From positions 38,501,401 to 38,565,400 of the forward strand of contig NC_087249.1 of NCBI RefSeq assembly GCF_037042905.1: 64,000 bases of DNA, read 5' to 3'. Source of the stretch: Lytechinus pictus. Taxonomy: Eukaryota; Echinodermata; Echinoidea; Temnopleuroida; Toxopneustidae. Position 1 is the stretch's first letter. Each line of letters starts with the position of its first letter. The notes below the pieces were generated by a model. The model did no database searches. It worked only from the letters and a program-made list of their open reading frames with translations, and had not been told where the DNA came from. This document shows positions 25,187 through 63,748 of this stretch, piece by piece. The position numbers and the translations under genes were made by a program.

Positions 25187-27189
25187 TGGATTCTCACAGG
25201 AATTTCCACAAGCTGACAAAAATGAAACAAATGCTCATGTTTCCTTTCATAAACATTAGCAACAAGGAAATAATAAGTTGTCATAATACTTAATGCTTAC
25301 ATATATTGTAAGAGCCTGGTTACGCCCCCACTTATTTAGATGCCCCGTGAACTTTTCCTGAATGTGAGCATGGAACAATATTTTTGCTGTATAAGCCTAC
25401 ATTAAGTACACTTGCTATTGGCTAATTAGCTTCAAACTAGCATACTTCAAACAAGATAATATATCCTAAATTGTGATTTTTTTAGGGGATGAGGTTGTCA
25501 GAAATCCTCAAAGATAAGCCCCCTCCACTCCACCAAAAAACCACCAAAATATAAGAACAATATTTTGCTGTTTTCCCTTAATAGCAGAGGGAAAACAAGT
25601 GCGGATCGGGGGGGGGGGGGTATTTTTAATGCTTTTTTTGCTTGTCAATTTTTTTGAGGGGAGCCAAAATGGTCTTCATTTTTTACAAGATCTCAACCCG
25701 TAAAATTCTGATTCTGGATCCGCGCCTTGAAACAATTAGGGTAGGCCAGGTATTAGTGTCCTAGCTCTGCTCATGAAATGTACAATTTTCATATGTGTCA
25801 TTTGCCAGGTTGCATCAACCAAGCCTGTATGATTTGTTATGAAAATGTAGAAAATTTATGAAAATTAAGGTAGGTTTTGCACATATTAAAGGGGTCAAAT
25901 TTGAATTTAAAAAAAAATTGAATTCATTGGTGGAGAGAATAATTTGAATGATACATTTCTTGAAATTCGAAACGTGGAATTGTGTGCATTTGTTTGGGTC
26001 TTTGCATTTCAAAGACCACATTTATTACTACCACTAATTACCACACATCTCAAGTACACATCATATGCCTGATATTCAAATAGTAACCAAGTAGATCAAC
26101 TCGCACCAAGGCAAACAGTACATGTAACAAGTAGCTACCAAGTCAGGACTTAACCCCTTTCAGACATACAGAATTCATATACAACGAGGAAACAATGTCA
26201 TACACTTTGTATGTTCTGAAAATTGTATTTATATAAATATAAAAATAGTATACAAAAGGAGGCAATGAATAAACTGTTTTTCAAAACGGAAATACATAAA
26301 ATCTGTAAGAAATACTGTTATACATTGAATTTTGTATTGGAATATTTCAATTGACACAAAAATACAATATTTATATTTCGAAATAGGCTTCCCAAAGAAT
26401 CACTGTCAGGTTCTATTCCAGGGGGGGGGGGGTGTTTCGTGAAACAAATATTCACTGAGTAATTTGTTCTAAGCCAGTCATATGCAAGGATGGAGTCAGC
26501 AGCTTGTACTGTCAGTGAAAATGAAAGAAATAATAAATCACTGACTATATTCCACGAATCGTTCCCTGCACTTTAGTTTGTATTCCACAGAACATCAACT
26601 TATTGTTATCCTCAAAGTCTCAATTTCTTATGTGTAGTGTGAATGGTCTGTTGTTTTTATTCTTTGAAGAAAGAAAAATGCCTGGTGAATAGTTGGAGGT
26701 ATTTTAATATCCTTTGAACGTTGGACCCGTTCTCTGTCATCAAGGAGAATGGAGTTCCTGGTAGATTAATCACCATTATTGTTGTTTAAAAAGCAGACCC
26801 ATTGTTTGCTTTGCGTGGAGATGTTAAATGTGACTTGTTGATATATCATAAAATATTGTCCATTTCTCTGAAGTAGATATAATGCTTAATAACATCCTGT
26901 TGACATAATTATAATTAACATTAATGATAATCGTGAAAAGTAGGAGAGGGACAATCGTGGAGGTTTGTTTGTACCAAGATAAAGTGAAGAAAACTTTGCT
27001 GATGTGCAAATAACTGTAAAGTTTGCAAATACGAACCTAATATTTATATTTTTCTTCCGTATTATTATTGCAAAGAATGCGCAAGATATTGATAAAATGT
27101 TGGGGGAAAACATGACAAGTGTGGTTATCTATGGGCAATTCCATAAGATATGTACATCAGACCCCCTATATGTGCATGGGCGCAAACCA
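25187..27189. other. No recognisable gene; homopolymer tracts
   Basis: G-runs at 25608-25620 and 26421-26432. Otherwise AT-rich. A lone TTAAAGGGGTCAAATT end is at about 25885. Confidence 0.5.
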
Positions 27190-27475
27190 GGGGCTGGAAA
27201 ATTTGACAAGCAAAAAAAAAAAGGAAAAAAAGGTTATCACCCAAAATGTAAGGTCACTTTAACAAAAATTGACAAGCAAAAAAAAAAAAGGTTATCACCA
27301 AAAATGTAAGGTCATTTTAACCCAGGCCAGGTATTATTTTGATTGTGAATGATGTATTTTTCTCCATCATAAAAGACCAAAAATAGTAGGGGGGACATTT
27401 GATATTGTGTCACCCCCTACTATTTTGGGGAGGGGGGATGCTTCCCCCTGTCCCCCCCCCTATGATTTCCGCACA
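27190..27475 (+). repeat. Dispersed ~280-bp repeat, copy A
   Basis: It shares with 61378-61640 the ordered blocks GGGGCTGGAAAATTT, GACAAGCAAAAAAAAA, GGTTATCRCC, CATCATAAAAGACC and a hairpin AATAGTAGGGGGGACA / TGTCACCCCCTACTATT, then CCCC...GATTTCCGC. The two copies lie about 34 kb apart in the same orientation. Confidence 0.85.
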
Positions 27476-29918
27476 TGTATATGTGGGACCTTCATGAAAT
27501 TTTCTGTCTCTGATATCTGGTTCTTTTGACAATCTGCAATGCTCCCAAATGAATATGATCAATCAGTTTATGTTTAATGGAGTGAAGTAAAACTTGAGAA
27601 AAATGGGGGTGGGATGTACAAAAAAGTTGATCATTTTATGGAATTGCCCCTATAATGAAGGTTTCCCACATTTCAAAATGTATTTAATATGTCGATATAT
27701 GTATATATATAATTTTTTCTGCTATTTGTTTTTATAATTAAAAAAAAGAAATTTATCAGGTATAAATATATTTCAATTACATTGTTAGATTGTATATATG
27801 CATATGTTATTTGTTATGTCATTTGCTAATATTGTTATGTCATGCTAAGAAAAAAAAAATGATTACACTTGTATATACTTTTGTTATTGGAATGTGAAAA
27901 TAAATACATCAAATCAAATCTCTTCTGTCTAAGACATTGTTGTAATTAGGTTTTCTCCAAATGTCACAATTATTTAAAGATTATTGATGACAATAGTTTA
28001 GATTTTCTTGTATAATGCTTGTATTAACCCAAGTGTTAATAAAAGGAAATCTACCAAAAGTTAATGTTGGTAAAGATTTAGTGAAATCCATCAGAGATCA
28101 AAAGAGGTATGTTTTTTTTATTTATTTTAGTTTTATGACTACTGAGTACTCGCAAGCAACTCCTCTGTTGATTAGATGAAATAAATTCCATAACATGCAA
28201 TTTTCCTGAAAATTGAGACTGATGTTGCTTGTACATTCATTATATCATAAATATTTCATACCACTTCAATAAAAAAATATTTTCAGTCATCATCGACCAT
28301 TAAAAAATGGCAATTATGAATTACATTTCATGAGGTGTAAGGCATGTATGGGGCAACTGATCGCATTTGATGTCTCAAAAAATCAAGTCTTTGAAAAATC
28401 CATATAATTTTTTATTGATTTTAGTTGTCTTCGAAGATGTTTTTCTCTATTTTCTTCTATGTTTATTGTCAGTATATTTCCTCTTTAAACCTTGCTGTTC
28501 AGCATGCAGGATAGTGAAATGACATAGAATGATGTTTATAAGTGAAATTTAATACCTTGATTCTCATCTACGTCTACCAATGATGACTTGGCCTGTATTC
28601 ATTTTGTTCAAATGCTGGTATTTGTCGCAAGCTTTGTAGTCTAAAGAGCCCTGGTTATACTACCTTGACAACTATATGCATGTAAATTAATGCACAAACA
28701 AATACCAATCCAGACATTCTTTCATTTATGGCCGTGGGCAGCGGGACATGGGTGACTTATCGTTATGAATGTAAAATCTATTGGTGCATGAAACAAGCTG
28801 AGGCTCTATAAAGAATATCAAATAAAGTTCAATCTACAGTCATTTTCTGTCTAAAGATCTGTGTTTTATGCAAGGGAAATCGGCCTCCAGCCAAATGGAA
28901 TGTGTATTTAATGAATTCATGGAATAGGTAGATTTTGTCTTGTTTTGTTTACATGTACTTACGGTGGGCTTTCTAAAAAGTACATGAAACAATGTTTAAA
29001 TTCAGTCATGTACATATATATACAGGGGTAATAATATTTTCATATTATTGTTATGTCTGATTCATTTGTGTAAATATTAAAATTTTTCCCAATTCTTAAC
29101 AGCTGGCCAAGCCACAAAACCAATTCGTCTAGCCTAGTTCAGCTCAATATGTTTTATCACTGTGTTGACATGAAGTTTCCTCTTGCCTTGTTGATCAAGT
29201 GATTAGGGCAAATGTAAATGTCTCCCTCTCTTGGTAAAATACTGTTTATTCTGTACAGTATCATTGGATGATAATCCATCCAAGTTTTGATTCCACTATC
29301 ATGACTCTGAATTATTCCATTCTTTCAAATGATTTTAGGATAAAAATAAAGGGATCAGTAATAGAAATATTCATGCAAAAATATGATTGTTTTCTAACAA
29401 TAAAGAAAAAGTAGAAATGGCATGTAAAAATGTATCTGGACAATGTGTTTGTTTTATCACTTTAAAGATATAATATAAGCTTGGTTATTGGATTCTTGCT
29501 TGCCAGCACACAATGTAAGCACTTTCTCCACTCCCTGTGGAGCATTGGTTTTTGCAGCCCGGCACCCATATTACACCTTGATTATTAGTCAGTGTCAAAG
29601 TGTGGGTTGAAGCCTTGCCAAAGGATGATAAATGTTGATACCAGGAATACAAATTATTCAAGGAAAAAAAAATATAAGAAATTAGCAAAATAAACAAATT
29701 CTGATCTCTTATAGGACATATTCCTGCAAATGGTAAATTCATTCAAACAAGGTTTCCATGGATTTTCTACTGTTGGTATTCTCCATTTCACATTCATAAC
29801 TCCTAAGGGTCAGAAATAGGGAAGAAAGAGTAAAATCCATGGTCAAATGCTTAGATTTGAATTGCATAACCGTTTCATCACTTTGAATTTTTTTTTTTTC
29901 ATTTTGTCTTTACTACAG
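27476..29918. other. No recognisable feature before exon 1
   Basis: AT-rich. An AATAAA at about 27899 followed by ACATCAAATCAAAT could be a retroposed tail. The polypyrimidine tract and acceptor of exon 1 are at 29887-29918. Confidence 0.45.
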
Positions 29919-29940
29919 ATTATACAAGTTAGGAGTGATC

Positions 29941-56055
<26,115 letters not shown>

Positions 56056-56454
56056 GGTCTTCGGCATCACTGACAATCTTCCATTCATCAGCTTTGTGAC
56101 TGGTTAAAACATTATTACAGAGATTCCAGATTATATAGAAATATATATGAATATATATTAGAGATACTTTATAATATTTGCTTGAGATTGCTTATTCCAT
56201 TTCAACCGAACTGATGGGCAATGGAAATATTTGCTATGATGAGTATTCGACGCTGTAGTGCAGGAGATGACCAAACAGGATTTTCACCAATGGTGGCGAG
56301 CAATGGTGGCAAGGCCGAAAGAGGAAAATTTGATTATACATGCACTGTAATGTTTTGGAGATGTTTAGAGAGTTAAAAGCAACAATTTGATAATAGTGAT
56401 TTAGGGTATATACCTCGCATATACCGATACCTACCTTGTTAGGTGTTCAATGTG

Positions 56455-56611
56455 CTTCTGTATTACCCCTGCTGAAGTAGCCTCCCGATTCCGGTGCTCA
56501 CAGCTTTTTTGAGGAATTACCTCCTCCCGGTACCCATTTGGCTGGGAATCGAACCCACGATCCTCGGTTTCAAATGGGAGAGTCGGAAACACCAGACGGC
56601 ATCGCTCCAAA
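56455..56611 (-). mobile_element. tRNA-derived SINE remnant in the 3' UTR region
   Basis: On the minus strand GGAGCGATGCCGTCTGGTGT and box B GGTTCGATTCC (56545-56555) form a tRNA-like head, followed by CCAAATGGGTACCGGGAGGA. The body is short. The plus-strand frame at 56494-56712 crosses it and is not considered real. Confidence 0.6.
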
Positions 56612-59600
56612 GCAATAGTGACATGTTTCATCCTGCCAAGCAGCGACGAGAGAATGTATTACGAGCGAAAGAAAGCACGGGTGACGAGACTGACTATGAG
56701 GAGTGTTCTTGATCTTCCAGAAACATCTGTCACTCAGATTTGAGAAAATGTCCATTTTTGGAATTTTTGAATAATTTTCAGTATTTGAATGAATTCCCAA
56801 ACCCCATTTTATGCATTTTATATGAACAGATGTTTTTTGTACATGTATGTTGTATGATTGTGCCGAGAAAGTGAGATTGCACGTGTAACAGTCATAGAAT
56901 CTTTAGAGGGTAACATCATGGGAAATGACCTTCCTTATTACATGTTATAGCAATACTGATCATCTTGCTCTGTATGAGTTCTTGATGAAATTCCTTACAT
57001 TGTGGAACAGATTTTAAAACCGTACCCCATATATCAGGGAATAATTTCAATTCTTAAATCTTATTAGCATTTGTGGTTGTTAGAGAAAAGCTTTCTGTAC
57101 AAAAAAATGCTACACAAGTGAAATTTTGTGTAGCTGTCATAAAATTATGTGGAGCAAATTGTGATGCAATACCAGGAAATTATTTGCTGTGCTCAATATT
57201 AGATAGCTTGAACTGCAAACTCTGTCAATATCTGATGACCACTTGATATAATCATCCCATTACCCCTACTTGTGGTAAAAGTAACATTTAATTAACTGTA
57301 GTAAATCTGAAAATTGATACACAACCATTGAAACTCATGTAACAAATTGTAAAAAATTAACATGTCTTTTTCTGGAGACTTGCAGTCACTGTTTCAATTA
57401 TATTTATATCATAATTACAATGTAGAGAGTGTATGAAGATGTGTGATACGGCTTAGAGTGAGACGAATCATAAGTTTTCTTTACCTCAAACTTTGCCTTA
57501 AAGTTGATTTTTTTTCTGGTACATCACCTTTACTGACTGTATATCTTGACATATTTTGAAGATATATATATATTTTTTTTCAATTAACCCTGCAGAGATT
57601 AACTTTTGGGGTGTACATGTAATTTCTATAGGGGATTTTAGTATCAACGTATCAAATGACATCATTTGTTAGAAATGCAAAGAATATGGGTTATGGTTAG
57701 AGCAATTTGAATATATTTAACTCTCGGCCATTATTCTCACAACGTTTTCATTTTTAAGAATACTATCTGTATTAAGGTGCTATGATAAGATTTAAAATGT
57801 AACTGTAAGACTATCAGTTTCTGTTAGGTTGACTGAGTTTTTTCCCCCTTGCACAACAACTTATCTATTTAGTGATCTGTTCGTGTACCATATTTGAACA
57901 TTATAAGCAGTCCATGTTTTTTTATTTATATTTCTTCCTATTCTTGTTGCAATACTGTTAATCCTAAAAAGTCTGACTCTTAGTCTATTAGGGCCTATTT
58001 AGACCCATTTCACAGCCAGAGCCCCCCCCCCCCCCCGAGTCTTCTTCCCCTCTTTAAGATCTTGGCCCAATGCACCCATGTCATCCATGTCTGAACTTAC
58101 ATGTACGCATGAAAGTGAAAACAAAGGTGCGCTCAGATTAATTGTAAAGTGCAGTGGCTAATTTTGTGTAGAGACTCTGTGTGAGACTGGAAAGTACAAA
58201 TAGTTATGAAACAATGTGGTGATTGCTTTTCACGTTGCAAGATTATTGCACAAAAATATTGAGGGGAGTATGGAATCCCCCCCCCCTTGGGCCTTATAGG
58301 GTTAAAATCTATATACATGTACATGTAGTACATGCTCCATAACTCTACTGGAAATTGTCAATTGATTGTGGAGCACGGATTTCAAGGGATAATTAACCCA
58401 TAAAGAATGTAGTGGCAATAACTTATTGATTTGATTTGATTAGATTTGGGCATTAGATATGTTAGAAAAGGGAACAAGACAAACCAGTTTCTTGCCAAAA
58501 GAACTGTATGTATCAGTTCTACCTCACACAAGGTTTTACTTGTTTTCCCCTTGTACAGTTTGCCAGATTAAAAAAAATGTTCTTTATGCAACGTAAATTT
58601 GATTTGACTCCAAGATAGTGTAACAGTCTGGTTTATTATGCTTGTGTGAAGGGGACCATTTTACATGAATCATCATTATGGCTTTATGGATTTGACACTG
58701 AAATTTTTATGTACATACTTCGGGGGTAAATTCACAGTAATGTAGAAAAATTCCTAGGACCTTTGTCGATAAAAGGTAAACAACAAAAATTGATATATAT
58801 TTTTGAATTTTGTGTGAAGATTTTCAATGTTCCGTTAATTTGATAAACCAAACTCATTTCATTGAACTCATTTGTAAATATTCCATGATCATTTTTTTTA
58901 AAGATGCTATTTTTATGCACGACATTACTCTTGTAAATTTGTGTAAATTTTGTTTATTTTATATTTTGCTACATATTTTTCTTTCATCAATACTTGGGAG
59001 TTGGGAATTAGTGGGTTAGATATATATTTCTGATTACTTTCACTGGAGTTGATACTCATCCCATTTACTTGGTAACAGACAAAAACAAAAGGTGCAAAGG
59101 GTTTTTTGACCCACATAATTTAGAAATAAAAGATCGCACTCATAGGGTGATGAAGATTGCCATTGGTCTCACTTCAGAATGTTTTGTTTATTTGATGGAT
59201 AGAAATAGAGATAGTCAAAACACAGAATTTGTTTTGATGTACGTGTAATTTGGAAGATTTTTTTTTCATTTGCAGGAAGGATTAGTAGTAAATTACAAAG
59301 GTACATTCCATTCTGCTTTATAAATCACATTTTTAGTCGATACAAGCCTCAAATAACCATGGAAACGCACCAGCAATACAGACTTGGAAGCAGACAAAGT
59401 ATCCCTCGATAATGTAATGAACATTACAAGAATATAGCAGAATATTTTCTCGTCAAATAATGCATGTACTCCATTGTTATTGTCATGTTTGCTTTTATAT
59501 TTTTACCCTAACCCTAAGATAAATCATTCACTGCCATTGAGTTTGTGTATGAATACCGTATATGTGTAGCTGTTTATGCACTTGTAGTATGCGAAGGATG

Positions 59601-60401
59601 GAAAATATTATTTGAATCGATTCTGTAGGATAATACAGAACAGAAAATCAGGTTTCATTTGAAAGATTTTCCAGTTGAATTCTTTTATGTATGATAATAA
59701 TTATAAATCCTATTTTATCCGTAAACAAATCATAATGTAAGTCCGCGGATCATCCCAGATATGCCAACTGTATGCCTTAAATTTCAATAATTTTAGGTCA
59801 AGGGCACATGTTACAACACAAATGGAAACAGACGTTGGCAGATTAAAAACATTCAAGAAATCCTTTGATAAAAAGAATATGTACGTGCTGAACAAATAAA
59901 ATTCAGATTTTTCCCCTTTCATTCATTGTAAAGTTGTAATAACATGCACTATCCAATATCCCTTGTACATTGGAATAGAATATACACATATTGAACAGTT
60001 TTTAGTCCGGTGTTGGTGTTAGTGTTGGAAGCACAATTTGGATTATGTTGCCTTCATTAGCTCCCAAACCTATTCTGAGTTTAATTACAAAAATGATACA
60101 GATCACAATATTACTTGCGCAACACCTAGTGACTAGTGAGTGACTTTTCAGGACCAATATAATTTTACATTTGGTGCTATGCTCATGTGAAAATGGACCG
60201 AACATTAACACCAAAAGGTCAACACTTAACTTGAAATCACCCATTATGCCTTTAGATTCTGCTAGTTTGAAAAGATGACGGTTCCAAAAGTTCCAACCAC
60301 TGAGATCCCTACATTCAATTGACTCTACTGTTTTGTGGTAGAGGACAAGAATATGGCTTTATGGTCCATATTCTGGACTTTGGTTGAATTCAAACCCTGA
60401 T
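56612..60401. other. No coding feature recognised
   Basis: AT-rich flank and probable 3' UTR. It holds a C-run at 58022-58036 and scattered TACATGTA motifs. Frames of 60-80 codons show no recognisable product. Confidence 0.5.
59895..59900 (+). terminator. Candidate poly(A) signal AATAAA
   Basis: Canonical hexamer followed by a T-rich stretch and GTAAAGTTGT about 35 nt later. An earlier hexamer at 59125-59130 is an alternative. Which of the two, if either, ends the Elf/E74 transcript cannot be decided from sequence. Confidence 0.3.
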
Positions 60402-60560
60402 CAGGGCTCTGTAACACAAAGGTTTGGGATGGATTGCAAACATGAAAGAACCGACCTGATTGGTCCCTGGTCAGTATTTTAAACCAAATGCGCGTGTAGC
60501 ATTGATATTGATTGGTCAGTTCATTTAGCGATTGATCGCTATTTGTGTTACGGAGCCCTG
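60402..60560. mobile_element. Palindromic MITE (CAGGGCTCTGTAACAC family)
   Basis: The left end CAGGGCTCTGTAACACAAA pairs with the right complement CAGGGCTCCGTAACACAAAT. 159 bp. Related to 35301 and 54487. Confidence 0.85.
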
Positions 60561-61377
60561 GTCCGTCTAGATCAATGTCTAACCAGGGATTTGGGAGGTC
60601 CCAATTCTGGTTTAACCATGGATAGCCACTAATATCCTCTATAGATTGTATGGAAATAATAAGTTTAATACTTTTCTTTGAGTTTGCCTTAGAAAGGACC
60701 CCATAAACCTAAAAATCAAATGCAAATTTTTGGCTTTAGCACAACTTCTGGCTTGTAATTAAGTTATCCGGCCAAGAGTTCAGAATTATGGACCAAGGAA
60801 TTCTTTTTCTTTTTTTCACTGAATCTCTGCCTTTTGACATTCCTTTCTATATTTGTTCATTATGTACATGTATGTAAATGAAGGGTAGGCAGTGAGTTTT
60901 CTAAAAGAAACCCAAATGTACAATGTTGAAATGAGATGTTTTATTATTAAATGATTATATGAAAAAACTCTCGAAGTTGTATTCGTATTGTGTGAAATGT
61001 GAACACTTAATTAAGTCAATGAATCAACATTTGATGGTTTTTGTTGGATTCTGTTTTTTTTGTGTGTGTGTGTGTGATAGTAAATAATGCATTGTCAACT
61101 AATGAATTTCAGTGCAGGTGCTTTTGACTTCCACTAGGGAAATTGCTGCATATGAGACGGCGAACAAAATTACAATTTTGTCTTCTAAGACATGAAGATC
61201 ATAATTTTTTTCATTGGGTGCACTTTGTACACATGATTTCTTTTTTTTTGTGTGTGTGTAATTGGCTGCCTGTTGGGGACTGATGTCCTTGTTTGCAATA
61301 TCTCTCCTGAGTCTCGTGTCTTCAGTCTTCATTTGTTGGCAAAGGCGGAAATCTGTCTCCAAAAAGGTAGGGGGGAC

Positions 61378-61640
61378 CAGGGGCTGGAAAATTTTACAAG
61401 CAAAAAAAAAAAAAGGTTATCGCCCCAAATGTAATCGACCAAAATAAATTTGTTTGACAAGCAAAAAAAAAAAAAGGTTATCACCCAATAAGTAAGGTCA
61501 TCTCGTCCAAATACATGTTTTATTTCAATTTCTTTCTTTCCATCATAAAAGACCAAAAATAGTAGGGGGGACATTTGATATTGTCCCCCCTACTATTTTG
61601 GGTAGGGGGGACACGTCCCCCCTGGGATTTCCGCCCATGT
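61378..61640 (+). repeat. Dispersed ~280-bp repeat, copy B
   Basis: Same ordered blocks as 27190-27475. The hairpin AATAGTAGGGGGGACA / TGTCCCCCCTACTATT is perfect here (61559-61597), followed by a third GTAGGGGGGACA. Confidence 0.85.
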
Positions 61641-62862
61641 TTTTTGGTGAATGTTTGTGAAGATGAATGCGGGAAGTTTAATTGACTTCAAATTTCAGAC
61701 ACTGATGCAAAACACAAAATATTGAGAGTAAAATTAGTATCCCACAAACTGGTTCCACAAGGACCTCTATCTTGTCAAAGCTAAATATTTTCTGAAATGT
61801 GCCATTTTTGACAATTTTCTTTAAATTGTGGACTTTGTTTTGAAGAGTGTGAGGGCAGAGTATTGTTGCATCATTGATCATTGATGCAAAGTATATAATA
61901 TTGAAAGTATATGGAGTTATGTTCAAAGTTCAGAGTAAGATCAAGGTGGCACCAGATCTGTTTATTATAATATTTTAAAATCAGCTAAACATATGAAATG
62001 TTGTACGAACTCGTTTCATTTAAAGTTTAACAATTTATTCCACCATGGAAGAATGTGCCTAGTTGACCTGAACACCACGGAAACTTTTGAAATTTATTTA
62101 AGGAAAAAGTAATGTGGTTAGGAATGATGCGGAATTCTAAAAAGAAGATCAATGGAAAAAAACTGAATATGCAAATCCCATGGTATAATCATGCATTTTT
62201 TTCTTTTAACTTTTTCATTTATCAATTTAGTAGCACTCGCAAAAAGATGGGGAGCATGCCTCCTCCCCGTAAAAAAAGTTTTACGACCAAGAAAATAAGG
62301 AGAAAAGGAATGGGAACAAGTAAAATAATATATTATTTTCTGAGTATTTTAAAATCTATCCAAAAAATATTTTTTTGTAAAGCAAAGATCAAAATTTTGC
62401 TAGCATGTTTCCTTCTTTAAGGTTACACTTGCTCCTTCTAGCTTCTGTCATGCCTGTTCCTCTCACAATTTACGGCTCATTAAACCACTCTTCTTGTAAG
62501 TAGCTTAATAATGGCAGAGGGTCTCTTATTAAAACGTTTCACATTTTGATTTTTTTATTCATTTGCGGTCGGACGTTTCGCCGACACTATACCGGGGGAC
62601 GGAACTGTTATTTATCGCCGAATATCCTGGGGAGTCTTCGGAACAGAATTTGGCTTTGATTTCATTTTATGACATCATAATAATGGCTTTATCTTCCACA
62701 TCAGTAAGTACAGCTAGTGATCTAAAAAAAAAAACTATAATTTGTTGCATGAATTCGACGATTGAAGTTCAATAAGTATGAGGTTTTCACCCAGAAGTAT
62801 TTAGATGGCAATCATATATTGTCCCATGTATTGAAATTTATGCTGGAAACGGCGCACCCGCA
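61641..62862. other. No recognisable feature
   Basis: AT-rich non-coding sequence. Unassigned open frames around 61678-61926 and 62112-62420 have no family resemblance. Confidence 0.5.
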
Positions 62863-62943
62863 CCTAGACCAACTCGGCAAAAGCTTCAGTCTCTGTAATC
62901 TGTATTTTGGTTGTTCCGCTGAACTGCGTTGGCTCCATCCACC
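62863..62943 (-). repeat. Partial copy of the 200-bp hairpin repeat
   Basis: AAAAGCTTCAGTCTCTGTAA and GGTTGTTCCGCTGAACTGCG match the beginning of the copy at 62981-63190. It lies 38 bp before that copy, in the same orientation. Confidence 0.7.
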
Positions 62944-62980
62944 CTAACCCGCGGGCGGGAGCCCAGGGGCTTACTGTGTA

Positions 62981-63190
62981 TTAGACCAAAAAAAGCTTCG
63001 GTCTCTGTTATGTTGGTTGTTCAGCTGAACTCCGTTGGCTTCACTCACCAAATACAGAGACCGAAGTAACTTCTACTTCTAAGTTCTAGCGCGATCTGTA
63101 CAGGGGACTCAATGGCCATATGTTATGTACTTAAGATCGGATAAAACGGGGAAGTGAATTTGCGCGACAGCCGAGGTAAATCACTGTTTT
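62981..63190 (-). repeat. Dispersed ~200-bp repeat with internal hairpin, copy 2 (inverted)
   Basis: Inverted relative to 537-726. The stem CTTCGGTCTCTGT / ACAGAGACCGAAG is perfect in this copy. The inner loop has the palindrome GTTCAGCTGAAC. Confidence 0.75.
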
Positions 63191-63376
63191 TGTTCCTTTT
63201 AACTTGATTTTTCTCCGTTTTTGGGCAATTAATGCCAAGACAAGAGGGAATATCAATTTGCATTTTGGTCGCGTTAATTTTCAAAATTTTTATTCATTAA
63301 ATAAAGACAAAAATTGAAGAGCCCCGACGGGGGGATTTCGCATTGCAAGTCCCCTAATGGTGGCTGCACGCTAGCG

Positions 63377-63443
63377 AGCCGTCTGTGTACGAGGAGAATA
63401 AAAAAAACAAAAAATTTAAAAAAACTCCTCGAAACAGACGGCT
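63377..63443. repeat. Short inverted repeat
   Basis: AGCCGTCTGTGTACGAGGAG pairs with CTCCTCGAAACAGACGGCT around an A-rich loop. Confidence 0.75.
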
Positions 63444-63602
63444 GCCAGCTGTCTAACTGTGTATTTGACCATACTCACGGGACTAGGGTGATTTATGGTC
63501 TAAATATTTCTCCAAATGAATTGTGAAAACAGAAAGTATACAATTACCACGATTATATGGATGAAGGTCTAACGAGTGGCAGTTTCCTGACATCTGGGCA
63601 CA

Positions 63603-63748
63603 GACTGGAACCTCAAAAAACGAAAAGTTCTCTCCTTTTACCCCAGTCTCGATCGGCCATTTTGTTACGATTTTTAACAAAAATGGCCGATTGAGACGGG
63701 GGTAGAAGGAGCTAGGAGAGAACTTTTCGTTTTTTTGAGGTTCCAGTC
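63603..63748. repeat. 146-bp near-perfect hairpin
   Basis: Arms of about 65 bp (GACTGGAACCTCAAAAAACG at one end, its complement at the other) pair with few mismatches around a TTACGATTTTTAA loop. Probably a palindromic MITE. Confidence 0.85.

Larger units (their letters stand above)
56056..59920 (+). other. Probable Elf/E74 3' UTR and downstream flank
   Basis: AT-rich sequence without a convincing open frame follows the stop codon. The transcript end is not resolved. The first AATAAA hexamers seen after the stop are at 59125-59130 and 59895-59900, which would imply a 3.1- to 3.9-kb 3' UTR. A SINE remnant lies within it at about 56455-56611. Cleavage at a variant hexamer nearer the stop is equally possible. 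Confidence 0.4.

Noticed and set aside
56494-56712. Possible alternative last coding exon of Elf/E74 (...NVLRAKESTGDETDYEECS)
   Set aside because: The frame starts inside a SINE remnant, exon 9 already ends in a stop, and no donor in exon 9 would bring this frame into use. Transcript data could still reopen this.
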